Assembly (NCBI RefSeq): GCF_007830185.1
Contig: NZ_VLKZ01000001.1
Span: forward strand, 310,001 to 374,000
Source of the DNA: Halalkalibacter nanhaiisediminis
GTDB lineage: Bacteria; Bacillota; Bacilli; Bacillales; Bacillaceae_D
Length of the DNA stretch: 64,000 nucleotides
Direction: 5' to 3'
Shown here one piece after another: positions 17,177 through 27,763 of the stretch (position 1 is the first letter of the stretch; each line of letters starts with the position of its first letter). The translations under genes and the position numbers were made by a program. Under the pieces are notes generated by a model. It did no database searches. It had not been told where the DNA came from and saw nothing but the letters and a program-made list of their open reading frames with translations.

Positions 17177-18343
17177 ATGGATTTATTATATAAAATATTA
17201 TTTTATATAAGTGGATTTATTATTGTGTGGGCAATGGTCGGGTATCCAGTATCTTTGAAGTTTATTGGAAAGCTATTTAAAAATAGAACTCTCAAAAAGG
17301 ATTATTCTCATCAACCTACAGTAACGGTAATGGTGGTTGCACACAATGAAGAGAAAGTAATTTTAGAAAAACTAAACAATATTATAGAGTTAAACTATCC
17401 TAAGGAAAAAATAGAATTCTTAATTGCATCTGATAATAGTACTGATAACACAAATGAAATAACAAAACAGTTCATAAAAGAACATCAAAATATAAATATA
17501 AGACTCTATGAGGTTAAGGCAAGGAAAGGAAAAACAAATGCTCAAAATGAAGCGCAAAAAACTGTAACTACAGAGTATTTAGTCATGACTGATGCCAATT
17601 CTATTATGGATAGAGACTCTGTAAAAGAACTCATGGCAGCTTTTACTTCAGAAGATATTGCTTATGTATCAGGAAGACTATCAATTGTCAATCAGGAATC
17701 TAGCGATGTGAGTAATGCTGAATCGAGCTACTGGGACAGTGATCTAGCTACTCGTGAGATCGAAGGTAGAATACAGACGATAACTGCAGGTAATGGTGCA
17801 TTATATGCTTGTAGAACAAAGGACTATTATGACTTTGATCCCATTCAATGCCACGATAGTGCAATGCCACCTTTATATGCTTTACAGGGTAAAAGGGCCA
17901 TTGCAAACCATGATGCTATAGCTTACGAGAAAGCTGGAGAAGTTATAGAAGATGAATTCGGTCGCAAAGTAAGGATGAACCGAATTATCCTTAAGCATAT
18001 ATTACCTGATGTAAGAATTCTGAACGTATTTAAATATAAATGGTTTTCATATTTTTATTTTGGACATAGAACATGTAGATATTTATTATGGATTTCTCAT
18101 CTATTAGTATTTATATCTAATGGCTTACTACTACCAGAGTCATTGTTTTATAAAATAACATTTCTAGGACAGGTATTGTTTTACCTTTTGGCATTGGCGA
18201 GAGTAATTACTAAATCTAATAATAAGTATTTGACTTTAGTTTATTACTACTGCGTAACAATACTTGCGCAATGGGCAGGAGTCTATAATATATTGACTGG
18301 GAAGGCAAAGCCGTTTTGGGAGAAAGCTGAGAGTACAAGGTAA
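17177..18343 (+). CDS. Membrane glycosyltransferase family 2 (cellulose-synthase-like)
   Basis: A 388-residue processive-type GT2. One N-terminal membrane helix (residues 3-24) precedes the catalytic domain (PTVTVMVVAHNEE, SDNSTDNT, MTDANS as the DxD-like site), and two to three helices follow at 290-370. The start follows AAGGGAG. It probably extends the lipid-linked glycan on the cytoplasmic face or secretes it. The acceptor sugar cannot be inferred. Confidence 0.85.
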   Translation: MDLLYKILFYISGFIIVWAMVGYPVSLKFIGKLFKNRTLKKDYSHQPTVTVMVVAHNEEKVILEKLNNIIELNYPKEKIEFLIASDNSTDNTNEITKQFIKEHQNINIRLYEVKARKGKTNAQNEAQKTVTTEYLVMTDANSIMDRDSVKELMAAFTSEDIAYVSGRLSIVNQESSDVSNAESSYWDSDLATREIEGRIQTITAGNGALYACRTKDYYDFDPIQCHDSAMPPLYALQGKRAIANHDAIAYEKAGEVIEDEFGRKVRMNRIILKHILPDVRILNVFKYKWFSYFYFGHRTCRYLLWISHLLVFISNGLLLPESLFYKITFLGQVLFYLLALARVITKSNNKYLTLVYYYCVTILAQWAGVYNILTGKAKPFWEKAESTR

Positions 18344-18367
18344 GATAAAATTAAGGAGAAATAAATT

Positions 18368-19534
18368 ATGAAAATAACCATTGCTGGAACAGGTTATGTT
18401 GGCTTATCCAACGCTATTTTATTAGCTCAACATAATGATGTAATAGCTTTTGATATAATCCAAGAAAAGGTAGATATGATCAATGATAAAAGATCTCCGA
18501 TTATTGATAATGAGATTGAAGAATATTTATCAACTAAAGAACTAAATCTGACTGCTACTACAGATAATTATAAAGCTTATAAGGATGCAGATTATGTAAT
18601 CATTTCTACGCCAACAAATTATGATCCAGAGAAAAACTACTTTAATACTAGAACTGTTGAAGCGGTTATCGCAAATGTATTATCTATTAATCCTGATGCT
18701 GTAATGGTAATCAAATCAACAGTTCCAGTTGGTTATACAGAAAAAATAAAAGAGAAATTTGAAACAGATAATATTATTTTCTCACCTGAATTTTTACGTG
18801 AAGGTAAGGCTTTGCATGATAATTTATACCCTTCACGTGTAATCGTTGGTGAACAATCTGATAGAGCACAAGTTTTTGCTAATTTGTTAGTTCAAGGAGC
18901 GATTAAGGAGGATATTCCTGTATTATTTACTAATTCAACAGAAGCTGAAGCTATTAAACTCTTTGCTAACACATACCTTGCGATGAGAGTCGCGTTTTTT
19001 AATGAGCTCGATTCTTATGCTGAGGTTAGAGGATTAGACAGTAAGCAAATAATTGATGGAGTTGGATTGGATCCACGTATTGGTAATCATTATAATAACC
19101 CATCTTTTGGTTATGGTGGTTACTGCCTACCTAAGGATACAAAGCAGCTATTAGCCAATTATGAAGATGTTCCAAATAACATAATGACAGCCATTGTTGA
19201 TGCCAACAGAACAAGAAAAGACCATATTGCAGATATGATTATTAAGAAGAATCCTAAAATTGTTGGTATATATAGGCTTACCATGAAAATGGATTCAGAT
19301 AACTTTAGACAATCTGCAATTCAAGGTGTAATGAAACGGATTAAAGCTAAGGGTATTGAAATTGTTGTATATGAACCAGCACTCCATGAAGAAACGTTCT
19401 TTAATTCAAAAGTAATCAATGACTTTGAAGAGTTTAAGAGAGTTTCGCATGTAATTGTTGCAAATCGATTATCTGATGATTTACGTGATGTAGAGGATAA
19501 GGTATATACTAGAGATTTGTTTAGTAGAGATTGA
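18368..19534 (+). CDS. ugd: UDP-glucose/nucleotide-sugar 6-dehydrogenase
   Basis: A 388-residue NAD-dependent enzyme that oxidises UDP-glucose to UDP-glucuronate in two steps. The NAD site is [10 protein letters not shown] (residues 7-16), substrate residues are in [10 protein letters not shown], and the catalytic cysteine is C253 in [14 protein letters not shown]. This is the short form of the family, about 388 residues. Good site AAGGAG. Together with GalU it gives an acidic sugar for the polymer. A broken glycosyltransferase fragment begins inside its last two codons. Confidence 0.93.
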   Translation: MKITIAGTGYVGLSNAILLAQHNDVIAFDIIQEKVDMINDKRSPIIDNEIEEYLSTKELNLTATTDNYKAYKDADYVIISTPTNYDPEKNYFNTRTVEAVIANVLSINPDAVMVIKSTVPVGYTEKIKEKFETDNIIFSPEFLREGKALHDNLYPSRVIVGEQSDRAQVFANLLVQGAIKEDIPVLFTNSTEAEAIKLFANTYLAMRVAFFNELDSYAEVRGLDSKQIIDGVGLDPRIGNHYNNPSFGYGGYCLPKDTKQLLANYEDVPNNIMTAIVDANRTRKDHIADMIIKKNPKIVGIYRLTMKMDSDNFRQSAIQGVMKRIKAKGIEIVVYEPALHEETFFNSKVINDFEEFKRVSHVIVANRLSDDLRDVEDKVYTRDLFSRD

Positions 19535-20062
19535 GAATAAGAAACAAAGCACTTGAAAAAGCACAAGGAAAATATGTCGCATTTCTGGATGCAGATGATA
19601 TGTGGAAGCCTCATAAACTAGAAAAGCAATTGGAATTTATGGTTCAAGATAAAATTGGTTTTTCATTTACAGCATATGAAATATTAAAGGGAACTGAAAA
19701 CAAGGTCATACAAGTACCGCAAAAACTAAATTATAGTCAATTTATGAAAAATACTATTATTGGTACACTAACTGTTATGATAAACACCGATATAGTTGGA
19801 GAAGTAAGGTTAGTAAATGTAAAAAAAAGATCATGATTCAATGACATGGGCAAAGCTTCTTAGAGAAGGGAATTTTGCTTATGGATTAAATGAAAACTTA
19901 GCATTTTATAGAAAAGTAGAAGGATCAATTTCTAATAATAAATTTAAAGCTGCAAAAACTCATTGGAATAATTGCAGAAATATTGAGCAGTTATCCTTAG
20001 CAAAATGTCTCTATTACTTTTTCTTTTATGGAATAAATGCTCTAAAGAAACATTATTTTTAG
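19531..20062 (+). pseudogene. Broken family 2 glycosyltransferase (truncated and frameshifted)
   Basis: The fragment begins at the ugd stop with RNKALEKAQGKYVAFLDADD, which in intact GT2 enzymes lies about 75 residues from the N-terminus, so the UDP-binding start is missing. The frame breaks in a run of eight A residues (19821-19828). Reading on in the next frame gives KKDHDSMTWAKLLREG, the expected (E)DHD acceptor motif. Both defects point to a decayed gene; slippage on the A-run could restore the frame but not the missing start. Confidence 0.8.
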
Positions 20063-20130
20063 GACACTATTTTTCAAATAATAAGTTTAATAATTTAATA
20101 CTTGAACGATATCTAAAGGACGGGATCATT

Positions 20131-21237
20131 TTGAAAATATTGGTTTTGGCAACAGACTATTCTAGACCCGATGGGATAGTATCATTACACTATATTCACA
20201 CAAGGAACAGGTGGTACCTTCAAAAAGGGATAGATGTCTCAGTGGTTTCATTTAACGCAAAGAGTGATTATACTTTAGAAGGAGTAAAAGTATACACATT
20301 AAAAACATATGAAAAACAACTAAAAAATGTTAGTTTTGACTTATTAATATCCCATGCACCTAATCTTAGAAATCATTATAGGTTTTTAAAAAAATATGGT
20401 GAGAATTTCAATAATGTTGTTTTCTTTTTCCATGGTCATGAAGTATTACGTTGTTCAGAAATTTATCCTAAACCATATAGTTTTGTAAAAAAGTCTCCAA
20501 TAGTATCAGTTGTTAGTAGGGAGTTATATGATCTATTCAAACTGAGAATTTGGAGGAGCTATTTTAGTAAGATGGCATATAAATCACATTTTGTTTTTGT
20601 AAGTCACTGGATGTTTAACATGTTTATTAAGTTTGTAAAAGTTGACCGAAACTTAATAAATCCTAAAAAAAGTATCATATATAATAGCGTAGGTGAAAAT
20701 TTTGAAAAAGTTACTTATGATACAACTAAAGAAAAAAAATATGACTTTATAACCATAAGAAATATGTTAGATGGCTCAAAATATTCAATAGATATAGTTA
20801 CGCGGGTTGCTAAAAATAACCCTGAATATACATTTTGTGTTGTAGGTAAAGGGAAATTTTATGAGTATAATAAAAAGCCAGATAATTTAATATGGATAGA
20901 TAAGAATTTAACGCATAAGGAAGTTATTGAAATGCTTAATGAGTCTCGTTGTGCGCTTATACCTACAAGGGCAGATGCACAAGGAGTAATGGCTTGTGAA
21001 ATGGCAACGTTCGGAATCCCTGTAATTACTTCTAGAATTGATGTCTGTGAAGAGATTTTTTCCGAATTCGAAAATGTAGGGTTTATAGATAACCAAAAAG
21101 AAGAAATAGATATAGAGCCAATATATAAGAAACTAAACAAACCTAATCAAAATAAAAACGAAAAGTATTTTTCGAAAAATACAATAGAAGAAGAAGTTAA
21201 ATTATTTTATAAGTTAAGAGGTAGTCAAAAAGCATGA
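20131..21237 (+). CDS. Family 4-like glycosyltransferase
   Basis: The product is 368 residues when started at TTG 20131 (MKILVLATDYSRPDG), with AAAGGA upstream. The open frame extends further 5', but that part overlaps the broken GT2 and reads as an unlikely N-terminus. GT-B features are visible: SHAPNLRN, FFHGHEVL, NSVGENFE and the C-terminal donor site VVGKG ... LIPTRADAQGVMACEMATFG with the EX7E-like glutamates. It adds a sugar to the lipid-linked repeat unit. Its stop overlaps the polymerase start by ATGA. Confidence 0.8.
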   Translation: MKILVLATDYSRPDGIVSLHYIHTRNRWYLQKGIDVSVVSFNAKSDYTLEGVKVYTLKTYEKQLKNVSFDLLISHAPNLRNHYRFLKKYGENFNNVVFFFHGHEVLRCSEIYPKPYSFVKKSPIVSVVSRELYDLFKLRIWRSYFSKMAYKSHFVFVSHWMFNMFIKFVKVDRNLINPKKSIIYNSVGENFEKVTYDTTKEKKYDFITIRNMLDGSKYSIDIVTRVAKNNPEYTFCVVGKGKFYEYNKKPDNLIWIDKNLTHKEVIEMLNESRCALIPTRADAQGVMACEMATFGIPVITSRIDVCEEIFSEFENVGFIDNQKEEIDIEPIYKKLNKPNQNKNEKYFSKNTIEEEVKLFYKLRGSQKA

Positions 21238-22520
21238 GTGTTTTTTTATCTATTATCCAACTTCTAACAATACTTTTAATATGTATATATGAGTACAAAA
21301 GAAAGTATACATCCGTTTTTTTGTGGGCAGCACTATTAGTGATGTTTGGAATACCGCACTTTCTTTCAGTTTTACTTGGTATAACACCTTATGGTAGTGA
21401 GGTTATGATAAAAGCCTCATTTTTTGTCATTTGTTTTAACTTAGTATACTTTATTACTAAATTGATTATTATAAAAGTTTTTCCTAATTATAAACCCTTT
21501 GTAATTAAAAATAGTAATCTAGATAAACCTTCAATGAAAGATAAAGTTTTAACTTCTTTTTTATTTATATTACTTACTTTATCTTTAATAATATTATTAG
21601 GCTTCATTATCAGACATTTAGGTAGCTTAATGAATAGTTCGTGGGGTAATTTATATACCTTAAATGGAGAATTGGGATTTAGGAGTCCATTAAGATATGC
21701 TAACTTTTTACTATTTGCTTCTGCAGGAGTTGCACTAGTGTTTAGGTATTACAACAAACACCTTTTATTCTATATATCAATCGGTATGATAGTATTTTAT
21801 TCCTTACTTACAGGAAATAGAATTATTATTCTTCCTGCTATTATGGCCGTATTAATTCCTTTAGTTTTCAATAAGAAAAGAAGCATATCATTTAAACAGG
21901 TAGTTTTATACGGTTCTTTAGCATGTATAACAATTTATACAGTTTATTCATTGAGGTTATTGAGAATTTATGGTGGTGTTTATAACTTTATTAGTGATTT
22001 CAATTTTACAGAGGTAAATAATCAAATTCTTACAATGATTTTGACTGGTGATGGTGAATTAGGTTTGCGAAACGCTTTTTACCATTTTATTTACTTTAAC
22101 AATTACTTCGAGAATTTTAATCAGGGACATACTTATATTAGACTACTATTGATGCCTATACCAACCGGAATAACTGGTGGTATTAAACCACCTGACTTTG
22201 CTGTATCAATGGGAAGTGCTTATATCAGTGATCATATAAATCCTAATTTCTCAATGCACCCAACATTGTATGGAGATGTATTTGCAAACTTTTGGTGGTT
22301 TGGAATTTTATTTGGTGCCTTTTGGGCTGTTTTTACCTATATATTAGACAAATTAATAAATAGAAGAAACGTAGTAATAAAAATTACATTAATGGTTTTA
22401 CTTTGTACAGTTTATATTATTATTGCAAGAGGTTCTGTTTATAATGGTCTTTTTATTGGGTTTGTAGGAACTATAATCATAGGGTCATTTTATATAATGT
22501 CAAAGGTAAGATTACGATAA
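21234..22520 (+). CDS. wzy: Wzy-like repeat-unit polymerase
   Basis: A 428-residue integral membrane protein with about 10-12 hydrophobic helices and a large extracytoplasmic loop near residues 265-350 (NQGHTYIRLLLMPIPTGITG and SMHPTLYGDVFANF). Wzy proteins share topology rather than sequence, and this fits the oligosaccharide repeat-unit polymerase type. Genes for the initiating transferase, glycosyltransferases and a flippase in the same locus support a Wzx/Wzy pathway. Very AT-rich, as are the genes on either side. Confidence 0.75.
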   Translation: MSVFLSIIQLLTILLICIYEYKRKYTSVFLWAALLVMFGIPHFLSVLLGITPYGSEVMIKASFFVICFNLVYFITKLIIIKVFPNYKPFVIKNSNLDKPSMKDKVLTSFLFILLTLSLIILLGFIIRHLGSLMNSSWGNLYTLNGELGFRSPLRYANFLLFASAGVALVFRYYNKHLLFYISIGMIVFYSLLTGNRIIILPAIMAVLIPLVFNKKRSISFKQVVLYGSLACITIYTVYSLRLLRIYGGVYNFISDFNFTEVNNQILTMILTGDGELGLRNAFYHFIYFNNYFENFNQGHTYIRLLLMPIPTGITGGIKPPDFAVSMGSAYISDHINPNFSMHPTLYGDVFANFWWFGILFGAFWAVFTYILDKLINRRNVVIKITLMVLLCTVYIIIARGSVYNGLFIGFVGTIIIGSFYIMSKVRLR

Positions 22521-22634
22521 TTTTGAGTGTATACTACTACAGTTCTAGGTTAGAACTCAAAAGGTTAAGAATGCCACGAATCGAATAAAATTGTTGCTGT
22601 TAAATTCCTTCAAAAAAGAAAGGGTTTAGTTTGA

Positions 22635-23777
22635 ATGAGAATAATAATAAAAATAATAAATATTTTTTCTAGAGTAATCAAAAAAGATAAGAAGTTAATT
22701 ACAATTTTCTTTAGAGGTTATTCAGGTTCAAATGTTTCACCATTAATTGAGCGTTTAGAAAATTCAAATTTAAAAAATTATAAAATCAAAGTATTAAGAG
22801 TTGATAAAAAAAGAAATAGTAAGATGGCCATTTTAAAAGACAAATACCATAAATATAAATATGCATTAAAAAGTCAACTTGTGATTTCAACACATGGCTT
22901 TTACAAATTAAGAAGTGATAATCAATTATTAAACCTTTGGCATGGTATTCCTATTAAATCAATGGGATATATGAATAAAATGAAAACAGACAATAGTGAA
23001 GAAATCAAGGATGATTATTTTTTGTCAACTTCAAACTTCTATAATACGATAATGAACTCTTGTATAGGTTTAACTGTAGAAAAATATTGTATAGCTGGGT
23101 ACCCTAGAAATGACTATTTATTTAATCAAGAGGGAAAAGGAAATTTGGAGAAACTTATTAAAGTAAGACCTGAAGGAAATGTATTACTTTTTATGCCAAC
23201 ATATCGGGATGTAAGTAGTTCAGAGTCAAAAGGCCAAAATGAACGTGAGAATAATATGTTTGGTTTTACATCTTTTGATTTTCAAAAGTTTAATAGTTTT
23301 TTAGAAAGGAATAGTCTAGTTTTATTACTCAAATTGCATCCTAATGAAGAGACACTTTTTAGTGAGAAATATAAAAAATACAGTAGTAAAAACATAATAC
23401 TAATAAAAGAAGAGGATTTAGAGCAGCAAAAAATGGATTTTTATAAAATTTTAAATGCTGTAGATTTATTAATAACGGATTATTCATCGATATATTTTGA
23501 TTATTTATTATTAGATAGGCCTATCATTTTTACTCCTAAAGACTTAATAGAATATAGAGAAAATCGTGGTTTTTTATTAGATCCTTATGATTTTTGGACG
23601 CCAGGCCCGAAATGTTTAGATCAAAGTACCCTTCAAGACGAGATAAAACAAAGTTTGAATAATAAAGAGTATTATAAAGGTGAAAGGAAAATTATTCGAG
23701 ATATAGTACACGAATACCAGGATGGTAATTCAACTGATAGAGTTATAAATTTGATTAATAACATAATGAATAAATAA
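22635..23777 (+). CDS. CDP-glycerol:polyglycerol-phosphate-type glycerophosphotransferase
   Basis: A 380-residue member of the TagB/TagF CDP-glycerol glycerophosphotransferase family. Signatures are [17 protein letters not shown] (catalytic histidine), [15 protein letters not shown] and [20 protein letters not shown]. It transfers glycerol phosphate from CDP-glycerol to a glycan or wall polymer. TagD, which makes CDP-glycerol, is encoded 3 kb downstream beyond the ISL3 element, so the polymer is probably decorated with glycerol phosphate. The 114-bp gap upstream holds only a weak ribosome site. Confidence 0.88.
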   Translation: MRIIIKIINIFSRVIKKDKKLITIFFRGYSGSNVSPLIERLENSNLKNYKIKVLRVDKKRNSKMAILKDKYHKYKYALKSQLVISTHGFYKLRSDNQLLNLWHGIPIKSMGYMNKMKTDNSEEIKDDYFLSTSNFYNTIMNSCIGLTVEKYCIAGYPRNDYLFNQEGKGNLEKLIKVRPEGNVLLFMPTYRDVSSSESKGQNERENNMFGFTSFDFQKFNSFLERNSLVLLLKLHPNEETLFSEKYKKYSSKNIILIKEEDLEQQKMDFYKILNAVDLLITDYSSIYFDYLLLDRPIIFTPKDLIEYRENRGFLLDPYDFWTPGPKCLDQSTLQDEIKQSLNNKEYYKGERKIIRDIVHEYQDGNSTDRVINLINNIMNK

Positions 23778-23895
23778 ATTAAATGAAATTTGTTGCAAAA
23801 ACAGATTACTTTTCTTTTGGGGTTTAGAATTCTAAAATGTTTGCCTATGTTTATTGGTTTTATTAGGAAACATAAACAGGGCTTTGGAGAATCGT

Positions 23896-25410
23896 ATGAA
23901 AAGAACAGTCATTATAATAATGTTAATTACTATACTATCTAAATTATTTGGTTTTGCAAGGGATATTACACTTTCTTACTTTTATGGAGCATCTAATATT
24001 AGTGATGCATATTTAATATCACTAACTATTCCAACAGTACTGTTTTCAATAATTGGAGTTGGTATAAAAACGGGATATATACCAATGTTTAATAAGATAG
24101 AAAGTACCTCTGGAACTGAAGCGGGAAACCGATTTACAAATAACCTTATTAATATTCTATTTATAATATGCACATTAATCATCATTCTTGGGCTAGTATT
24201 TACTGAACAAATTGTTAAGGTATTTGCACTAGGCTTTGAAGGGGATACTCTCGCATTAGCTATTCAGTTTACAAAAATAAGTTTAGTAGGTATATATTTT
24301 ACTGGATTTGTTTTTATATTTAAGGCTTTTCTAGAAGTTAAAGGTAACTTTTTTATTCCAGCACTAATAGGTCTTCCATTAAACATAATTATAATATTTG
24401 CTATCTTTTTAAGTCCTACGACAAATATAATAATCCTTTCTATAGGAACTGTTATTGCATTGGCTTCTCAATGGATTTTACTCATTCCATCCAGTTATAG
24501 ATTAGGGTATAAGTACAAATTAGTATTGGATATCAAAGACAAGCATATAAGAAATATGGCAATTATTGCATTGCCGATTATTATTGGTGTTTCTGTAAAT
24601 CAAATTAACATATTAGTTGATAGAACTATTGCCTCACAAATAACAGTAGGAGGAATATCAGCCCTTAGTTATGCTGATCGAATAAACGCCTTTGTGCAGG
24701 GGATATTTGTATTATCTATAACGACGGTAATGTACCCTATAATTTCAAAAATGGCAGTAAAGAAAAATATAGAAGGTATAAAGAAAACTGTAAATGAATC
24801 TATTGCTGGTATTAACTTGCTTGTAGTTCCAGCTACAGTAATAACTATGGTTTTTGCAGAACAGATAGTAGGATTATTATTTGGAAGAGGTGCATTTAAC
24901 CATGAGGCAATTTTACTGACGTCCAATGCTTTGTTTTTCTATTCAATAGGTATGATAGGAATTGCACTACGTGAAGTTATATCAAGAGTTTTTTATTCGT
25001 TTCAAGATACTAGGACGCCCATGGTAAATGCCGCTGTTGCAGTAATATTAAATATAATATTAAGTTTAACTCTATCAAAATACTTAGGGATAGGGGGGCT
25101 AGCTCTTGCGACAAGCATATCAGCAGTGTTTTGTACTATATTATTATTTATTAGTTTGAGGAAAAGAATAGGTGATTTTGGAATTAAAAATATAGTAGTT
25201 ACATTTAGCAAAATACTTAGTGCATCCCTTGTAATGGGAGGGGTATTAATCCTTTTTTACCAAGCGATGAATAGTGTGTTCATTGATATTTTAGCAATTT
25301 TTATATCAATAGGATGTTGTGTATTGGTTTATTTAATTATTATATATTTTATGAATATTGAAGATGTAAGAAATATTTTATATGCATTTAGAAGAAAATT
25401 TAAAAAATAA
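23896..25410 (+). CDS. MurJ/MVIN-family flippase (Wzx role likely)
   Basis: A 504-residue protein starting at ATG 23896 behind GGAG; an earlier in-frame ATG at 23854 lacks a site. It has about 14 membrane helices and the MVIN motifs SKLFGFARDITLSYFYGAS, GRGAF near residue 330 and YSFQDTRTPM. MurJ flips lipid II; here, inside a glycan locus without another flippase, export of the lipid-linked repeat unit is the better inference. The ISL3 element begins 10 bp after its stop. Confidence 0.85.
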   Translation: MKRTVIIIMLITILSKLFGFARDITLSYFYGASNISDAYLISLTIPTVLFSIIGVGIKTGYIPMFNKIESTSGTEAGNRFTNNLINILFIICTLIIILGLVFTEQIVKVFALGFEGDTLALAIQFTKISLVGIYFTGFVFIFKAFLEVKGNFFIPALIGLPLNIIIIFAIFLSPTTNIIILSIGTVIALASQWILLIPSSYRLGYKYKLVLDIKDKHIRNMAIIALPIIIGVSVNQINILVDRTIASQITVGGISALSYADRINAFVQGIFVLSITTVMYPIISKMAVKKNIEGIKKTVNESIAGINLLVVPATVITMVFAEQIVGLLFGRGAFNHEAILLTSNALFFYSIGMIGIALREVISRVFYSFQDTRTPMVNAAVAVILNIILSLTLSKYLGIGGLALATSISAVFCTILLFISLRKRIGDFGIKNIVVTFSKILSASLVMGGVLILFYQAMNSVFIDILAIFISIGCCVLVYLIIIYFMNIEDVRNILYAFRRKFKK

Positions 25411-25420
25411 ATAGAAAAAG

Positions 25421-26779
25421 GGCTCTACGCCAAAATCTGTTCTTGCTTAAAAAAGAGTACAAAAAAACATCTGTATCCGCTAATGTTGAGAGTACGACCA
25501 AACAACAGAGCGAGGTATACAGATGCATTCCCATTCTATCAAGGTTTTACTCGATTTACCAGAGTTAAATGTCTGTTCTTTTAAAAAAGAAAAGGATCAA
25601 GTGCTCATTGAGGTGACACCGATTGATTCTATATAACCCTGTCCTGTTTGTGCATCGGCGCAAACGATTCGTCGTGGCACGGCTTATCAACGAAAAGTAC
25701 GTCACCTCCCTGCGTTTGGGAAACGGGTGTATTTACTGCTGCCCGCTATTCGTTTAACATGCAAGGATTGTCACGCCCATTTTGTGTGGCACTACGACTG
25801 TGTTTCACCCAAAAAGCGCTATACAAAGGCAATTACCGAAACAAGCGGTAGGGGCGACGATTACGCATGCAGCACGCCTTTGTGAAACACCGCCAACAAC
25901 CGTTCACCGTATTGTGCGTCAATGGATGGCCACGGAATCGGTTCGCGTTCAAAGTCAGTGTGAACAACAGGCAAAAGTGAGTACGGGGCTTGTACTTGGC
26001 ATCGATGACTTTGCGATTCGTAAAGGACATCGCTATAACACAGGCTTACACGACTTACGTGGTGGCACGTTTTTAGATGTCATCCCAGGTCGTACAATTG
26101 CAGAACTACAGGACTATTATCAAGCACAGCCGATTTGGCAGACACTTAACCCCGTCGCTGTCGTCATGGATTTAGCACAAGGTTATCATACATTCGCCAA
26201 AGAAACGTACCCAAATGCCATTCGAATTGCCGATCGTTTTCACGTCAATCGTTACGTAACGGATACCTTACAAACTATGCGAAAACAGGTTCAAAAGAGC
26301 CTTTCTCCCTTTGCGAAAGCCGATTTAAAACAACACTTCCGTATTCTTGGTAAACGTCATGACCAGCTCACAAGAGACGAAATGGTGATTTTAAAATGAC
26401 TGCTTGGTTATGCGAAATTACTTCGCCAAGTGTATGAATGGAAAGAAGCCTTCATTGCTTGGTATGACTGTAGTCTATCCTATGCCATTGCCCAAAAAAG
26501 CTACAAAAGATGGTTGGCACAAGGGAAAGCAATTGGGCATCCAATTGTAGAATTCTGTTTAAAAACAATGCTTAATTGGCAAGAGGAAATCTGTAATTAC
26601 CATCAATTACGCTTTACGAATGCGGCCGTTGAAGGGAAAAACAATAAAATCAAGGCGCTTCAACGTCGTCACTATTTCACGCGTAACTGGGAGTGCTATA
26701 AACAACATATTTTATTAGAATGCAATGAAGAATGGATTCAGTATGGCTCTTAGTCAAGAATATGTTTTGGTATAGAGCC
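25421..26779 (+). mobile_element. ISL3-family insertion sequence, decayed
   Basis: The ends are imperfect 25-bp inverted repeats: GGCTCTACGCCAAAA at 25421 and the complement of TTTTGGTATAGAGCC ending at 26779. The element is about 1.36 kb. No clear 8-bp target duplication is seen. It splits the flippase gene from tagD without breaking either. Confidence 0.85.
25523..26753 (+). pseudogene. ISL3 transposase, inactivated by stops and a frameshift
   Basis: Starts MHSHSIKVLLDLPEL with the N-terminal zinc-ribbon (CPVC, CKDC) and the DDE core (LGIDDFAIRKGHRYNTGLHD, VVMDLAQGYH, NAAVEGKNNKIKALQRRHY). A TAA stop interrupts codon 38 (25634), the frame shifts near 25845, and a TGA at 26397 splits the catalytic domain. 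It cannot make a full transposase without suppression. Its lower AT content than the flanking genes fits acquisition. Confidence 0.9.
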
Positions 26780-26832
26780 ATAAATTAATCTTGGATTAGT
26801 TTATTAAAAAGGATATTGGGGGTTGAAATCTC

Positions 26833-27234
26833 GTGAAAAAAGTTATAACTTATGGAACATTTGATTTACTTCATTATGGTCATATAAATTTATTAAAAAG
26901 AGCTAAAGAACAAGGCGATTATCTAATTGTTGCAGTGTCAACAAATGAATTCAATGAGGTAAAGGGAAAAAAGTGTTACTTTTCTTATGAGGAAAGAAAA
27001 AAACTTGTAGAAGCAATTCGTTACGTGGATTTGGTTATACCTGAAAATAGTTGGGAACAAAAAGTTGATGACATTCAAGAATATAGGGTAGATACCTTTG
27101 TAATAGGTGACGATTGGAAAGGTGAATTTGATTCCTTAAATGATTATTGTGAAGTGGTATATTTAAATAGAACTCCAGAAATATCAACTACAAAAATTAA
27201 AAATGAATTGAGATTAAGTGCAATTAAAATTTAA
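26833..27234 (+). CDS. tagD: Glycerol-3-phosphate cytidylyltransferase
   Basis: A 133-residue enzyme making CDP-glycerol from CTP and glycerol-3-phosphate. TYGTFDLLHYGHINLLKRA (HxGH at residues 14-17) and the second signature RTPEISTTKIK are intact. It starts with GTG behind GGGGG. It feeds the glycerophosphotransferase at 22635. The ISL3 insertion upstream probably removed the original transcriptional link. Confidence 0.93.
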   Translation: MKKVITYGTFDLLHYGHINLLKRAKEQGDYLIVAVSTNEFNEVKGKKCYFSYEERKKLVEAIRYVDLVIPENSWEQKVDDIQEYRVDTFVIGDDWKGEFDSLNDYCEVVYLNRTPEISTTKIKNELRLSAIKI

Positions 27235-27294
27235 TTGTGGTTTAATTGCGGGAATTACCATGGGAAATTTACAGGAAATTGGGTGGTTTGTTAA

Positions 27295-27759
27295 ATGAAC
27301 ATACTAGTAACTGGTGGTGCTGGATATATAGGTTCACATACCTGTATTGCTCTTTTGGAAGCAGGACATTCAGTTATTATTGCTGATAATCTTTCTAATA
27401 GTAAGAGTGAGACTGTTATGAAGATCATGGATATAGCTGATAAAGAAGTTACTTTTTACGAGATTGATGTAACGGATGAAGAAACTATTGATATTATTTA
27501 CAGGAATTATAGGATTGATGGAGTTATACATTTTGCTGGTCTTAAAGCGGTTGGCGAGTCAGTAGAAAAACCACTGGATTATTACTACAATAACATTGTT
27601 AGTACAATGGTTCTAACAAAGGCTTGTGAAAAATATAATGTAAATAAATTTGTGTTTAGTTCATCGGCAACAGTATATGGAGACAACAAGGTTCCATTCA
27701 TAGAGACTATGGATCTCTTACCAACAACTAACCCATACGGAGGAAATTCAGGGGTCTGA
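27295..27759 (+). pseudogene. galE: UDP-glucose 4-epimerase, N-terminal half only
   Basis: The frame encodes the first 149 residues of GalE: the NAD site GGAGYIGSHT, then HFAGLKAVGESVEKPLDYY and SSSATVYG. Homology stops at NPYG, just before the lysine of the YxxxK catalytic pair, and the sequence switches to AAATTCAGGGGTCTGACCCCC, the left end of a RAYT/REP element. The tyrosine is present but the lysine and the sugar-binding domain are gone, so it cannot be active. It was the last gene of the polysaccharide locus. Confidence 0.92.
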
Positions 27760-27763
27760 CCCC
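27751..27763. repeat. REP-like palindrome GGGGTCTGACCCC, copy 1
   Basis: A short palindrome at the left edge of the RAYT a block, inside the galE frame. An identical copy lies at 29668-29680, and about 940 bp after each copy is nearly the same in both places. Confidence 0.75.

Noticed and set aside
20005-20130. N-terminal extension of the family 4 glycosyltransferase
   Set aside because: It overlaps the broken GT2 in another frame; the TTG at 20131 gives the expected N-terminus MKILVLATDYSRP.
25411-26787. Target-site duplication of the ISL3 element
   Set aside because: The 8 bases on the two sides (AGAAAAAG and ATAAATTA) do not match, so none is claimed.
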